DNA from: Ferruginivarius sediminum
Lineage (GTDB): Bacteria; Pseudomonadota; Alphaproteobacteria; Kiloniellales; Rhodovibrionaceae
Length of the DNA stretch: 64,000 bases
Direction: 5' to 3'
Assembly: GCF_003344765.1 (NCBI RefSeq)
Contig: NZ_QPMH01000001.1
Coordinates: 62,001-126,000, forward strand
The position numbers and the translations under genes were made by a program. Shown one piece after another: positions 7,866-16,103 of the stretch (position 1 is its first letter; each line of letters starts with the position of its first letter). The notes below the pieces were generated by a model. That model saw only the letters and a list, made by a program, of their open reading frames with translations, was not told the DNA's origin and did no database searches.

Positions 7866-8774
7866 TTAGTCCGCCTTTACCTCGACGGGCTGGCCATGCT
7901 TCGTCCAGTCGGTCATCGAGCCGTCGTACATCCGGGCCTGCTTGTTGCCCAGGATCTCGGACTGCGCGAACCAGCCGAGCGATGCCCAGTGGCCAGTGTT
8001 GCAGAAGGTGATCTGCTCACCCCCGCTTTCGACGCCAGCTTCCGACAATAGCGCGCCAAGCTGTTCCGCGTCGACGAAGGTGCCGCCATTCACCGTTAGC
8101 TTGCTTTCCTCGACGTTGTTGGCGCCGGGAATGGTACCGGGCGTTGCGGCCTTCGGGTGTTTCTTGGCGCCGATGTGCTGGGCGTGCGGACGATTGTCGA
8201 TCAGCGTGACGCCGGACTTCACGGCCTTGGCCACCTGCTCGCGGGTCGCGACATACTGCGGCTGGAACTGGCCGGCGAACTCAGTCGCCTCGGGCGCGTT
8301 CCAGCCCGTTTGCAGCGGATAGGCGGCGGCGTAGGCCTTGTGGCCGCCGTTCAGGACGGAAACCTCTTCGTGGCCCAACACCTTGAACGTCCAGTAGACG
8401 CGCGTCGCGCTGCCCATGTCGAGGGCGCTGGTCCCGCCGGCAGTGACCACGACATGGTCGTCGTTGTCGATGCCGAGACCGCCGATCAGCTTCTCAAGGT
8501 CGGCAATCGGCGGAAGCTGGCCGGGCACGCCGTCGCGCTCGACCCGCCAGCCGTCCTCCAGATAGTTGCTGTAGACCGCGCCAGGGATATGGCCCTGCTC
8601 GTAAATCTCGCGCGACCCGCCGTCGATGGCGTTGCGCACGTCAAGGACGACGAGGTCGGACTGCCCCAGGTTGTCGTGCAGCCAGTCGGCATCGACCAAG
8701 GGCGAGGCCGCCTGGGCCGTGGACACAGTCGCCGCCAGGCCAAGGGCGACGGCGATGGAAAGGAGCCAGCGCAT
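7866..8774 (-). CDS. Periplasmic sulfurtransferase with two rhodanese domains
   Basis: A 302-residue protein starting with a signal peptide (MRWLLSIAVALGLAATVSTAQA) and carrying two rhodanese domains. The N-terminal one (VLDVRNAIDGGSREIYEQGH) lacks a catalytic cysteine (the loop reads TAGGTSALD). The C-terminal one has the active loop FCNTGHWAS with Cys258. This fits the SseA-like thiosulfate:acceptor sulfurtransferases, which use a catalytic C-terminal and a structural N-terminal domain. A good ribosome-binding site (TAGGAG) precedes the ATG. It is the first gene of a two-gene unit with the YeeE/YedE transporter, suggesting periplasmic sulfur transfer coupled to import. The region upstream (8775-8917) is AT-rich and contains a possible -10 (TATTAT/TATAC on the minus strand). 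Confidence 0.9.
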   Translation of the reverse strand: MRWLLSIAVALGLAATVSTAQAASPLVDADWLHDNLGQSDLVVLDVRNAIDGGSREIYEQGHIPGAVYSNYLEDGWRVERDGVPGQLPPIADLEKLIGGLGIDNDDHVVVTAGGTSALDMGSATRVYWTFKVLGHEEVSVLNGGHKAYAAAYPLQTGWNAPEATEFAGQFQPQYVATREQVAKAVKSGVTLIDNRPHAQHIGAKKHPKAATPGTIPGANNVEESKLTVNGGTFVDAEQLGALLSEAGVESGGEQITFCNTGHWASLGWFAQSEILGNKQARMYDGSMTDWTKHGQPVEVKAD

Positions 8775-8917
8775 GGCGATCTCCTAATTCACGTTGAATA
8801 ACAGTGCAATTTTCATATTGCTCGGCTGTGGCTTGTATAATACGAACGAAGGCCATCCGCAAGATGACAATAATAAGTAGTATAAATATCAAGAAAATAG
8901 CTTGCTGCGAGCGCTGG

Positions 8918-10348
8918 TCAGGTGCGGCCGTAGGCGTCGTCGAGGCGCTCTATGTCATCCTCGTGCAAGTGGTCCCCCGACTGCACCTCAATTACGTGCA
9001 GCGGCTCGCTGCCGGGGTTGGCCAGCCTGTGAGCGGCGCCGCGCGGGATATAGGTCGACTCGTTCGGCCCAAGCCGCAGAGTCCGGCCCTCGCAGGTGAC
9101 TGCCGCCTGGCCATGGACGACGACCCAGTGCTCGGTGCGATGGCGGTGGCGTTGCAGCGACAGCCGGCGGCCGGGCGCGACCGTCAGGCGCTTCACCTTG
9201 AAGTTGGGGCCGAGGTCGACATCCCGGTAGCTGCCCCAGGGCCGGTAGATCCGGCTGTGCGTCTGCGTTTCCGGGCGTGCCCGCTGCTTCAACTCGGCCA
9301 CGAGCCCGCCCACGTCCTGCGCCCGCTCGCGCGGACAGACGAGTACCGCGTCGTCGGTTGCCACTACAACCAGATCGGACACGCCCAGCGCCGCGAGGAG
9401 CCGGTCGTCCCCGCGCAGGAGGCAGCCACGAGTGCCCATGGCGACGACGTCCCCGGCGATCGCGTTGCCGGCGTCGTCCTTTTCCAGCACCTCCCATAGG
9501 GATTGCCAGGAGCCGACGTCGCTCCAGCCAGCGTCCATGGATACCACCGCGGCCCGCGCTGTGCGTTCCATCACCGCGTAGTCGAGCGAGATGCCGGGGT
9601 TGGCCTCGAATGCAGCGGCGTCGAGCCGCAGAAAGTCCAGATCCCGCGCGGCACCAGCCAGTGCGGCTTGGCAGGAATCCAGGATTTCGGGTCGCAGCCC
9701 TTCTATCTCGTCCAACAACGTCCGGGCGGACATCAGGAACATGCCGCTGTTCCAGAGATAGTTTCCGTTCGCCAGGTAGCTCTCGGCCGTGGCCTTGTCC
9801 GGCTTCTCGACGAAGTGCTTGACGTGTGCGCAGCCAGGCACATCGGGCAACTCGCCGCCGAGCCGGATGTAGCCATAGCCCGTCTCCGCCCGGCTTGGTG
9901 CGACGCCGAGGGTCACGAGCCAGCCGGCGCGCGCCGCCGCCTCGGCCTGCGCGAGAGAGTCAGTGAAAGCGTCGGGCCGGGTGATCGCGTGATCGGAGGG
10001 CAGCATCAGCATCACGGCCTCCGGCTCCTGCTCTACAAGGTGCAGTGCCGCGATGCAGGCGGCAGGCGCGGTGTTCCGGGCATATGGCTCCAGAACGATC
10101 TCCCCGCTCACGCCGCCGGCGCGAAGCTGTTCCGCCACCAGAAAGCGATGCTCTTCGTTGCAAACGACGATGGGCGCGGCGAAACGCTGGTGGTCGCCGA
10201 CGCGGTCGAGGGTGTCCCGCAACAGCGATTGTTCGCCCAGCAGCGGGAAGAACTGCTTGGGATAAAGTTGCCGGGACAGCGGCCAAAGCCTTGTTCCGCC
10301 ACCGCCGGCCAGAACCACCGGATGGATGCGCTCCGTTGCCTGCGTCAT
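8918..10348 (-). CDS. Mannose-1-phosphate guanylyltransferase / mannose-6-phosphate isomerase
   Basis: A 476-residue bifunctional enzyme of the AlgA/ManC/XanB type. The N-terminal nucleotidyltransferase domain shows the pyrophosphorylase signature VVLAGGGGTRLWPLSR and the sugar-binding FVEKPDKATAESYL motif. The C-terminal cupin is the type II phosphomannose isomerase, with the metal-ligand stretch SLQRHRHRTEHWVVV and the end motif EVQSGDHLHEDDIERLDD. It makes GDP-mannose for exopolysaccharide, LPS or colanic-acid-like polymers and cycles fructose-6-P to mannose-6-P. No other polysaccharide genes are adjacent, so the product's use is unknown. The spacing to the divergent usp gene contains an FNR box that could in principle affect both genes. 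Confidence 0.93.
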   Translation of the reverse strand: MTQATERIHPVVLAGGGGTRLWPLSRQLYPKQFFPLLGEQSLLRDTLDRVGDHQRFAAPIVVCNEEHRFLVAEQLRAGGVSGEIVLEPYARNTAPAACIAALHLVEQEPEAVMLMLPSDHAITRPDAFTDSLAQAEAAARAGWLVTLGVAPSRAETGYGYIRLGGELPDVPGCAHVKHFVEKPDKATAESYLANGNYLWNSGMFLMSARTLLDEIEGLRPEILDSCQAALAGAARDLDFLRLDAAAFEANPGISLDYAVMERTARAAVVSMDAGWSDVGSWQSLWEVLEKDDAGNAIAGDVVAMGTRGCLLRGDDRLLAALGVSDLVVVATDDAVLVCPRERAQDVGGLVAELKQRARPETQTHSRIYRPWGSYRDVDLGPNFKVKRLTVAPGRRLSLQRHRHRTEHWVVVHGQAAVTCEGRTLRLGPNESTYIPRGAAHRLANPGSEPLHVIEVQSGDHLHEDDIERLDDAYGRT

Positions 10349-10432
10349 GCCCCAGCCCCCCGAGCGGTTGCTTTGCCTTTAAAGCCTGTTACCGGAAAAG
10401 CCGTACCCATGCCACGCATGCAACTCGTCGGG

Positions 10433-10446
10433 TTGATGAAAATCAA
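10433..10446 (+). promoter_or_regulatory. Perfect FNR-type box upstream of the universal stress gene
   Basis: TTGATGAAAATCAA matches the FNR/FnrL/Anr consensus TTGAT-N4-ATCAA at all ten positions. It is centred about 81 bases before the usp ATG, so a class II start near 10481 would leave a 40-base leader. No good -10 hexamer is obvious at the expected place. Anaerobic control of universal stress proteins by FNR-family regulators is known in Pseudomonas (Anr). Confidence 0.6.
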
Positions 10447-10520
10447 TGAAGCGATTGGCGGCTGGGCCGAAACTCCCTGAAGACCCCGCGGACACTGGCG
10501 GGAATGGAAGGGGGAGCAAG

Positions 10521-11372
10521 ATGGCTTACAAGAACCTGCTATTGCACATCGACAACACCAAGGCCTGCGCCAAGCGCATCGAGGCCGCGCTTGCACTGGC
10601 GACACGCTGCGGGGCGCACCTGAGCGCACTCTACTGCATGGGCGAGTTCCAGCTTCCCGGCTGGGCCGACATGCCACAGCACCTGACGCGGGAATATCTC
10701 TCCCGCGAGGAAGAACGTGCCCGCGAGGTGGTGGAAGACTTCGAGGAGAAGGCCAAGCGTGCCGGCGTCTCCTACGAGACCAGGACGGCGCGCGTGCCGG
10801 TGAATGCCATCGCCGATGAGGTGGGCATGCACGCCCGATACGCCGACCTTGCCATCCTCGGGCAGGTGGACCCCGACGATACGCCGGAGGGCACGCGCGA
10901 CCTCGTCGAGGATGTGACGCTTGGCTGTGGCCGCCCGGTGTTGGTCGTGCCCTACATCGGTGCCGCAAAGGAGAACGGCAACGTGGTGCTGGGCCGCAAG
11001 GTGATGGTGGCCTGGGACGCCGGACGCGAGGCGACGCGGGCCGTGAACGACGCGCTGCCAATGCTGCAAAAGGCCGAGAAGGTGGACCTGCTGGCGGTCA
11101 ACCCGGTGAAGAGCCAACGCCGCCACGGCGAGAATCCTGGTGCCGACATCGCGCTTCACCTGGCGCGCCACGGCGTGAAGGTGGAAGTGCAGCACCTGGA
11201 GGTGCATGACATCGAGGCGGGGGACACCATTCTCTCCCGCCTTGCCGACGAGGGCAGCGACCTGCTCGTCATGGGCGCCTACGGCCACAGCCGCCTGCGC
11301 GAGCTGGTGCTGGGCGGTGCCACACGCAGCGTGCTGGAGCACATGACCGTTCCGGTCATCATGAGCCACTGA
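10521..11372 (+). CDS. Universal stress protein, tandem UspA domains
   Basis: A 283-residue protein with two UspA folds. The first (about 1-150) starts MAYKNLLLHIDNTKACAKRIEAAL; the second (about 155-283) starts at VMVAWDAGREATRAV and ends with the ATP-binding signature GAYGHSRLRELVLGGATRSV (G-x2-G-x9-G-S/T type) followed by the classic VLEHMTVPVIMSH. The second domain probably binds ATP; the first has lost most of the motif. The start at 10521 has an excellent GGAAGGGGGAG ribosome-binding site; an upstream in-frame ATG at 10446 lies inside the FNR box and is rejected. It is convergent with the ABC importer permease gene with only 7 bases between the stops. Likely induced by oxygen limitation through the FNR box. 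Confidence 0.92.
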   Translation: MAYKNLLLHIDNTKACAKRIEAALALATRCGAHLSALYCMGEFQLPGWADMPQHLTREYLSREEERAREVVEDFEEKAKRAGVSYETRTARVPVNAIADEVGMHARYADLAILGQVDPDDTPEGTRDLVEDVTLGCGRPVLVVPYIGAAKENGNVVLGRKVMVAWDAGREATRAVNDALPMLQKAEKVDLLAVNPVKSQRRHGENPGADIALHLARHGVKVEVQHLEVHDIEAGDTILSRLADEGSDLLVMGAYGHSRLRELVLGGATRSVLEHMTVPVIMSH

Positions 11373-11379
11373 CGGCTAA

Positions 11380-12345
11380 TTATCGCACCTGATGGCCTTC
11401 GCCTGCCCGGGGATCGAGCGCGTCCTGCAGACCGTCGCCCAGGAAGTTGAAGGCCATCACGGTGACGAAGATCAGCAGGCCGGGCCACACCGCAAGCATT
11501 GGCGCGGAATATATCAATTCCTGCGCGTTTGTGAGCATGTTGCCCCACGAGGCCATCGGTGGCTGAATGCCCAGGCCCAGGAAGCTGAGCACGCTTTCCA
11601 GCAGGATGATGTTGCCCACCGACAGCGTCGTCGCGACGATGATCGGCGAGGCGACGTTCGGCAGCAGGTGCACCAGCATCACCCGCGTGTTGCCGGCGCC
11701 TAGCGCGTGCGCGGCGGTGACGAACTCCCGCGCCTTCATCGACAGCGTCGCCCCGCGCACGAGGCGCGCCACCGTGTTCCAGCCGACAAGCGCAACAAGG
11801 AAGACAATACGGTAAAGACTGCCCTGCGGTCCCTCCATCAAGGCCGCCGGCAGCCCCAGCTTGGTGAAATCCACGGCGGCCAGCACGATCAGGAGCGGCA
11901 GCAAGGGCAGGGCGATCACCCCGTCGGTGATCCGCATCAGGATCGAATCCAGCGTTCCGCCGAAATAGCCCGCCGCCAGGCCGATCACGGTCCCGATTAC
12001 GGCTGCCATCAACGCCGCCGAGATGCCGACGGCCAGCGACACCCGCCCGCCGTAAAGCAGCCGCAGCAGCAGGTCCCGCCCCAGTTCGTCCGTGCCGAGC
12101 GGGTGCGCCCAGGACGGCGGCGCGGAGCGGGCCATCAAATCCACCTTGGTCGCGTTGAGCGGTGTCCAGGCCTCCACCAGCGGCGCGGCGAGGGCAGCGG
12201 CCGCCAGTACGATTAGCACCGCCAGACTGGTGAGTGCCAGCCGGTGACGCAGGAACCGCCGCCACAGCAGCCTGAGCGGCGATCCGGACGGGCCGATGGC
12301 ACGGCTCGCCTCCGCGCTGAGCCGGGCAGGGGCGGTCCCGCTCAT
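11380..12345 (-). CDS. Peptide/nickel-type ABC transporter permease (DppC/OppC family)
   Basis: A 321-residue inner-membrane permease with an N-terminal cytoplasmic extension, one helix (RLALTSLAVLIVLAAAALA), the DppC-typical HPLGTDELGRDLLLRLLYG segment and five further helices. The EAA loop AAHALGAGNTRVMLVHLLP contacts the ATPase. It is the last gene of a minus-strand unit: binding protein, DppB-like, DppC-like. Its ATG was originally inside an ATGA overlap with the dppB-like stop codon; a small repeat element now separates them (see the repeat entry). No ATP-binding subunits follow, because the next gene is the convergent usp, so the ATPases must be encoded elsewhere. Confidence 0.92.
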   Translation of the reverse strand: MSGTAPARLSAEASRAIGPSGSPLRLLWRRFLRHRLALTSLAVLIVLAAAALAAPLVEAWTPLNATKVDLMARSAPPSWAHPLGTDELGRDLLLRLLYGGRVSLAVGISAALMAAVIGTVIGLAAGYFGGTLDSILMRITDGVIALPLLPLLIVLAAVDFTKLGLPAALMEGPQGSLYRIVFLVALVGWNTVARLVRGATLSMKAREFVTAAHALGAGNTRVMLVHLLPNVASPIIVATTLSVGNIILLESVLSFLGLGIQPPMASWGNMLTNAQELIYSAPMLAVWPGLLIFVTVMAFNFLGDGLQDALDPRAGEGHQVR

Positions 12346-12348
12346 CGG
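12336..12348. repeat. 13-bp direct repeat, left copy (target duplication)
   Basis: TCCCGCTCATCGG occurs here and again at 12521-12533, one copy on each side of the palindromic element. On the coding strand the repeat contains the dppC-like start codon in this copy and the dppB-like stop codon in the other, which is what a duplication of an ATGA overlap would give. Confidence 0.7.
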
Positions 12349-12520
12349 CGACGTGCCCCCTCACCCTGTCCCTCTCCCCCGCAAGCGGGGGCGAGGGGAC
12401 GACAACCGATACATTGAGGAATCTCGGCCGTGTAGCAGGGCAGGCGCAATTCTCGTTCCCTCTCCCCCGCGTCGGGGGAGAGGGACAGGGTGAGGGGGCT
12501 CCCGCCATACCTCCGAGCAA
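12349..12520. mobile_element. Small palindromic repeat element inserted between the two permease genes
   Basis: The element is about 172 bp and carries a perfect 26-bp inverted repeat at 12356-12381 and 12473-12498 (CCCCCTCACCCTG...). Each arm adjoins its own smaller C/G-rich hairpin (around 12374-12397 and 12459-12484). It has no coding capacity. Its frames read as the familiar PLTLSLSPDAGERE / HPVPLPRKRGRG pseudo-peptides of dispersed REP/MITE-like repeats in proteobacterial genomes. It is flanked by a 13-bp direct repeat. The inverted repeats sit 7 and 22 bases inside the direct repeats, so the exact element ends are uncertain. It separates the dppB-like stop from the dppC-like start by about 180 bases. 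Confidence 0.7.
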
Positions 12521-12533
12521 TCCCGCTCATCGG
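12521..12533. repeat. 13-bp direct repeat, right copy (target duplication)
   Basis: The second copy of TCCCGCTCATCGG. On the minus strand this copy carries the last codon and TGA stop of the dppB-like gene, followed by the sequence that would once have continued straight into the dppC-like gene. Confidence 0.7.
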
Positions 12534-13477
12534 TACGCAATCCTCGGATCCAGCCACGCATAGGCCAGGTCCGCCAACAGGTTCGCCGCCAGCGTCAGCA
12601 CTGTTGCGAACAACAGGCCCATCAGCGCGAGATTGTAGTCGTTGCCCATGATGGCGTCGAAGATGGTCTTGCCCATGCCGAGCCAGCCGAAGATGGTCTC
12701 GGTGATGAGCGCGCCCGAGAACAGCATGCCCATGTCGAGTGCCAGGATCGTCACCACCGGGATCATCGCGTTGCGCAGCGCGTGGCTGATCAGGACGCGG
12801 CGGCGCGAAAGCCCCTTGGCGCGGGCGGTGCGCACGTAGTCCTGGCGCAGTGCCTCCATCATCGAGGCGCGGACATAGCGGATAATTCCGCCAATCCGCG
12901 ACAGTGTCAGCGCCAGGACCGGCAAGGCCAGATGGCGCGCCTGCTCGACGATGCCGGCATCGCTCTCCCCCATTCCACCGGCCGGAAACCAGCCCAGCGT
13001 CACCGCGAACAGTATAATGAGCAGGATCGCCAGCCAGAACGGCGGCACCGAGATGCCGGCGAAGGCCGTCAGGTTGACCGCGCCATCCAGCAGCGAGCCC
13101 GGCCGGGTCGCCGCGGCAACGCCGGCGGGCAGGGCGATCAGCAGGGCCAGCAGCAGCGACAGACCGAGAAGCAGGACGGTGTTCGCGAGCCGCGGCCAGA
13201 TCACCTCCGGCACCGGTCGGGAGTAGAGGCGCGAATAGCCGAAGTCGCCCTGCAGTGCGCCCTGAAGCCAGTTCCAGTAGCGTTCCACCAACGGCCGGTC
13301 GAGGCCGTAGAGCGCCTTCAGCCGCTGCTGGTCGGCCGGTGTGAGGTTGGGGTCGGCTTGTATCATCAGGTCGATTGGGTCGCCCGGCATCAGGCCGATG
13401 AGGGCGTAGATGACAAACGACATGACGAACAGCACCAGCAGCGATTCGAACAGCCGCTGGATCACGTAGCTCAGCAT
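12527..13477 (-). CDS. Peptide/nickel-type ABC transporter permease (DppB/OppB family)
   Basis: A 316-residue permease with six predicted helices. The N-terminal helix is VIQRLFESLLVLFVMSFVIYAL, shown here only in part as LLVLFVMSFVIYALI. The DppB-type segment GLDRPLVERYWNWLQGALQG and the EAA loop ARAKGLSRRRVLISHALRN are clear. It forms the pore with the DppC-like partner and follows the binding-protein gene by 49 bases. The last codons are ...ATT GCG TAC CGA TGA; that TGA probably overlapped the next ATG before the repeat element inserted. Confidence 0.92.
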   Translation of the reverse strand: MLSYVIQRLFESLLVLFVMSFVIYALIGLMPGDPIDLMIQADPNLTPADQQRLKALYGLDRPLVERYWNWLQGALQGDFGYSRLYSRPVPEVIWPRLANTVLLLGLSLLLALLIALPAGVAAATRPGSLLDGAVNLTAFAGISVPPFWLAILLIILFAVTLGWFPAGGMGESDAGIVEQARHLALPVLALTLSRIGGIIRYVRASMMEALRQDYVRTARAKGLSRRRVLISHALRNAMIPVVTILALDMGMLFSGALITETIFGWLGMGKTIFDAIMGNDYNLALMGLLFATVLTLAANLLADLAYAWLDPRIAYR

Positions 13478-13526
13478 CGGGCGACCGGCTCCGGCCCAGG
13501 TATTCGCGTCCGGATCGTGCGCGTAC

Positions 13527-15227
13527 TCATCCGCCGGCCTTGCGGCCCCACTCCTCGACCCACAGTGTGGTGGGAAACTGGTGGCCTGTCGGCTCCAGTC
13601 CCGTCAGCCATGTCGGCAGGACGAAAGGTTGCGCCCGCCAGAACAGCGGGAGGACCGGAAGCTCCCTGGCGTAGAGTTGCTGTATCTCTGCCCAGAGTTT
13701 CTTGCGCTTTTCCGGGTCCAGCTCGCGCTCCGTCCGGTCGATCAGGGCGTCCATGCGCTCGTTCGCGAAGCCCGGAATGTTCTGGCCGGACCAGGCGTTC
13801 TCCTCGCTCGGGATCATGTCGGAGTGCAGACTGGAGCGCGGGACGCTCTCCGGCGAGGACAGCCAAGCGTACATCGCCATGCCGCCGTACTTCCGCTTGG
13901 TCACCGTCTCGCCGAAGAAGACGCGCGCCGGCTCGTTCTTGATACGCACGTCGATGCCTGCTTGGCGCCATTGACTTTGCAGCACCTGCTGCACCAGTTC
14001 GCGCGTGCGGTTGCCAGCCGTTGTCATCAGGCGCAGGCGCAGCGGCTCACCCTTCGCATTGTGGCGGATGCCGCCCTTCATGCGGTTCCATCCTGCCTCG
14101 TCCAACAGCTTCGCCGCCTTATCCGGCTTATAGGGATATTTCGGCACGTCCTCGGTGTGAACGGTATCCAGCGGGCTGACGCTGCTGTGCGCGACCTGTT
14201 GCTTGCCCTGGAAGAGTTGTTCGGTGATCGCCTGCCGGTCGGCGGCATAGGCCAGCGCGTGACGGACCTTGCGATCGGCCAGGATCGGGTTGTCCAGGTT
14301 GAAGTCGATGTGCTCGTAGACAAGGCCGGGCTGGTAGATGAACTCGTATCGCTCGCCGTGGCGCTTTTCCAGGGCCAGTGCTTGGTCGATGTTGAGCCCC
14401 AGCTCGCCCGCGATCATGTCGATGGAGCCAGAGAGCAGGTTTGCCTCAAGTGCCGCCGTGTTCTCGATCACCCGCACAACGATCCGGTCGAAGGCCGGGG
14501 CCGGCCCGTACCACGTCGGGTTGGGCTCGAACACCGCGCGGGCGCCTTGCGTCACCTCGACCATCCTGTAGGGGCCGAAGTAGAGGCCCGGATTGGTCGG
14601 CTCGGCGTCAAAAGTGGTTCGGTTCCGGTATTGTGCCGGGTCGGCCTCGAACACCTCCCGCTCCAGGTGGGCGGGCAGGATGGAGAGCGCGAAGTCGTTG
14701 TAGTCGAAAGTGACCCGGTCGACGTGGACGGTGAAGGTGTGCTCGTCGTGGATCTCGATTTCCCGGATACGGCGGTAGATCTCGCCGGCCGCGACGCCCG
14801 ACTTCGGATGCTTGCCGACTTCCCAGGTAAAGCGCACGTCTTCGCTGGTGACCGGCTCGCCGTCGCCCCACGTGGCATCCGGATGCAAGCTGTAGGTGAC
14901 CGCGATGCCCTCGCTGCCGTCCGGCAGTTCCTCTTTCTCCGCCAGTCCGTTCTCGATCGTCGGCAGCTTGCTGCACAGCATGCAAATCTGCCGCCAGTCC
15001 GGATCGTATGCGGTGATCGGCCGCCGGCCGAGGGCTAGCATGTAGCTCTTGGCCAGCATCGCATCGATGGTGGGATGGAAGGTAGCGGGAAACTGCGTGA
15101 TTCCGATGGTCAGCGTTCCCGCCCCGCCAGCTGTTCCGCGTTCCGCACTGGCGGGCGTTGCCAGGGCGCAAAACAGCGCCGCCGCCAGGGTTGCAAGAAG
15201 GCGTGGCATCGCTTTCGCTTGCTCCAT
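13527..15227 (-). CDS. ABC transporter substrate-binding protein (peptide/nickel family 5)
   Basis: About 566 residues from the ATG at 15227; a second ATG at 15209 gives the neater signal peptide MPRLLATLAAALFCALATPASA. The mature protein has the SBP_bac_5 pattern: LTIGITQFPATFHP near the start, VTYSLHPDATWGDGEPVTSEDVRFT (conserved block, quoted in part), and KVRHALAYAADRQAI in the middle. It captures the substrate in the periplasm for the two permeases downstream. At this length it resembles oligopeptide- or opine-type binding proteins, but substrate prediction is not possible. It is the first gene of the importer unit; the distance to pyrE upstream is about 80 bases on the same strand. Confidence 0.9.
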   Translation of the reverse strand: MEQAKAMPRLLATLAAALFCALATPASAERGTAGGAGTLTIGITQFPATFHPTIDAMLAKSYMLALGRRPITAYDPDWRQICMLCSKLPTIENGLAEKEELPDGSEGIAVTYSLHPDATWGDGEPVTSEDVRFTWEVGKHPKSGVAAGEIYRRIREIEIHDEHTFTVHVDRVTFDYNDFALSILPAHLEREVFEADPAQYRNRTTFDAEPTNPGLYFGPYRMVEVTQGARAVFEPNPTWYGPAPAFDRIVVRVIENTAALEANLLSGSIDMIAGELGLNIDQALALEKRHGERYEFIYQPGLVYEHIDFNLDNPILADRKVRHALAYAADRQAITEQLFQGKQQVAHSSVSPLDTVHTEDVPKYPYKPDKAAKLLDEAGWNRMKGGIRHNAKGEPLRLRLMTTAGNRTRELVQQVLQSQWRQAGIDVRIKNEPARVFFGETVTKRKYGGMAMYAWLSSPESVPRSSLHSDMIPSEENAWSGQNIPGFANERMDALIDRTERELDPEKRKKLWAEIQQLYARELPVLPLFWRAQPFVLPTWLTGLEPTGHQFPTTLWVEEWGRKAGG

Positions 15228-15310
15228 GCTCGCGTCGGTGTGCCGTCTTGGCAGGATCGTAACCGACACGGCCGGATGCGCGAAGCCTTGGCTTGCGACC
15301 GCCGGGCACC

Positions 15311-15976
15311 TTACGCCGCGCCGGGCGTCCAGTCCTCCGGCGCTTCCAGGAAGCCGCGTACGGCGCGCAGACCCTCGGCATCCAGGGTGCCTTGCTGCTC
15401 GGCCACCGCCAGCATATCCCACCATGTTGCCAGCGCGTGCAGCTTCACGCCGCGCTGCGCCAGCACCTGCGTGCTTTGCGGGAAGATGCCGTAGTGGAAC
15501 ACGACGAAGGCGTGACGAACCTCGGCCCCGGCAGTTGTCAGCGCATCCACGAAGTTGATCTTCGAGCCGCCGTCGGTGGCCAGGTCCTCCACCAAGCAGG
15601 TGTGCGCGCCCTCGGGCAGTTCACCTTCTATCTGAGCGTTGCGACCGAAGCCTTTAGGTTTTTTGCGTACGTACACCATGGGGAGGCCAAGCCGCTCGGC
15701 GATCCACGCGGCGAAGGGGATGCCGGCCGTTTCGCCGCCCGCGATAGCGTCCAGGCTTTCGTATCCCGCTTCGCTTACCAGCGTCTCGACCGCCAGCTCC
15801 ATCAGCTTCGCCCGTGCTCGCGGGAAGGAGATGATGCGCCGGCAGTCGACATAGACCGGGCTCTTGCGGCCCGACGTCAGCGTGAACGGCTCGTGCGGGC
15901 GGAACAGCACGGCGTCGATTTCCATCAGGATGCGGGCCGTTGTGAGGGCGGTTTCGCTGGGCGGCGTATCGGACAT
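15311..15976 (-). CDS. pyrE: Orotate phosphoribosyltransferase
   Basis: A 221-residue PRTase of de novo UMP synthesis (orotate + PRPP to OMP + PPi). Visible features: FTLTSGRKSPVYVDCRRI (orotate-binding region), VYVRKKPKGFGRNAQIEG (the mobile catalytic loop with paired lysines) and the PRPP-binding motif TCLVEDLATDGGSK. The ATG at 15976 has a GAAGGAG ribosome-binding site. It is longer and more divergent than E. coli PyrE and resembles the second alphaproteobacterial PyrE type. Same strand as the ABC importer but probably independent. Confidence 0.9.
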   Translation of the reverse strand: MSDTPPSETALTTARILMEIDAVLFRPHEPFTLTSGRKSPVYVDCRRIISFPRARAKLMELAVETLVSEAGYESLDAIAGGETAGIPFAAWIAERLGLPMVYVRKKPKGFGRNAQIEGELPEGAHTCLVEDLATDGGSKINFVDALTTAGAEVRHAFVVFHYGIFPQSTQVLAQRGVKLHALATWWDMLAVAEQQGTLDAEGLRAVRGFLEAPEDWTPGAA

Positions 15977-16103
15977 GCGGGCTCCTTCGGATCGTGCAGG
16001 CATGTCTTACAGCCGTTGCCATGGCCAGCGCAAACGCGCTCTGCCACTTTCTCCGGCGAAGCGCTTGTGCAATTCTTCGTGCCAGCGCGAGTGGAAGGAC
16101 GGG

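Noticed and set aside
12342-12561. Short frames reading PLTLSLSPDAGERE and HPVPLPRKRGRG inside the repeat element
   Set aside because: These are the well-known spurious translations of a dispersed palindromic repeat, not genes.
15977-16103. Possible TPP riboswitch in front of thiM
   Set aside because: I looked for the conserved CUGAGA and ACCUGAUC-type segments of the thi-box and did not find them in the short leader.
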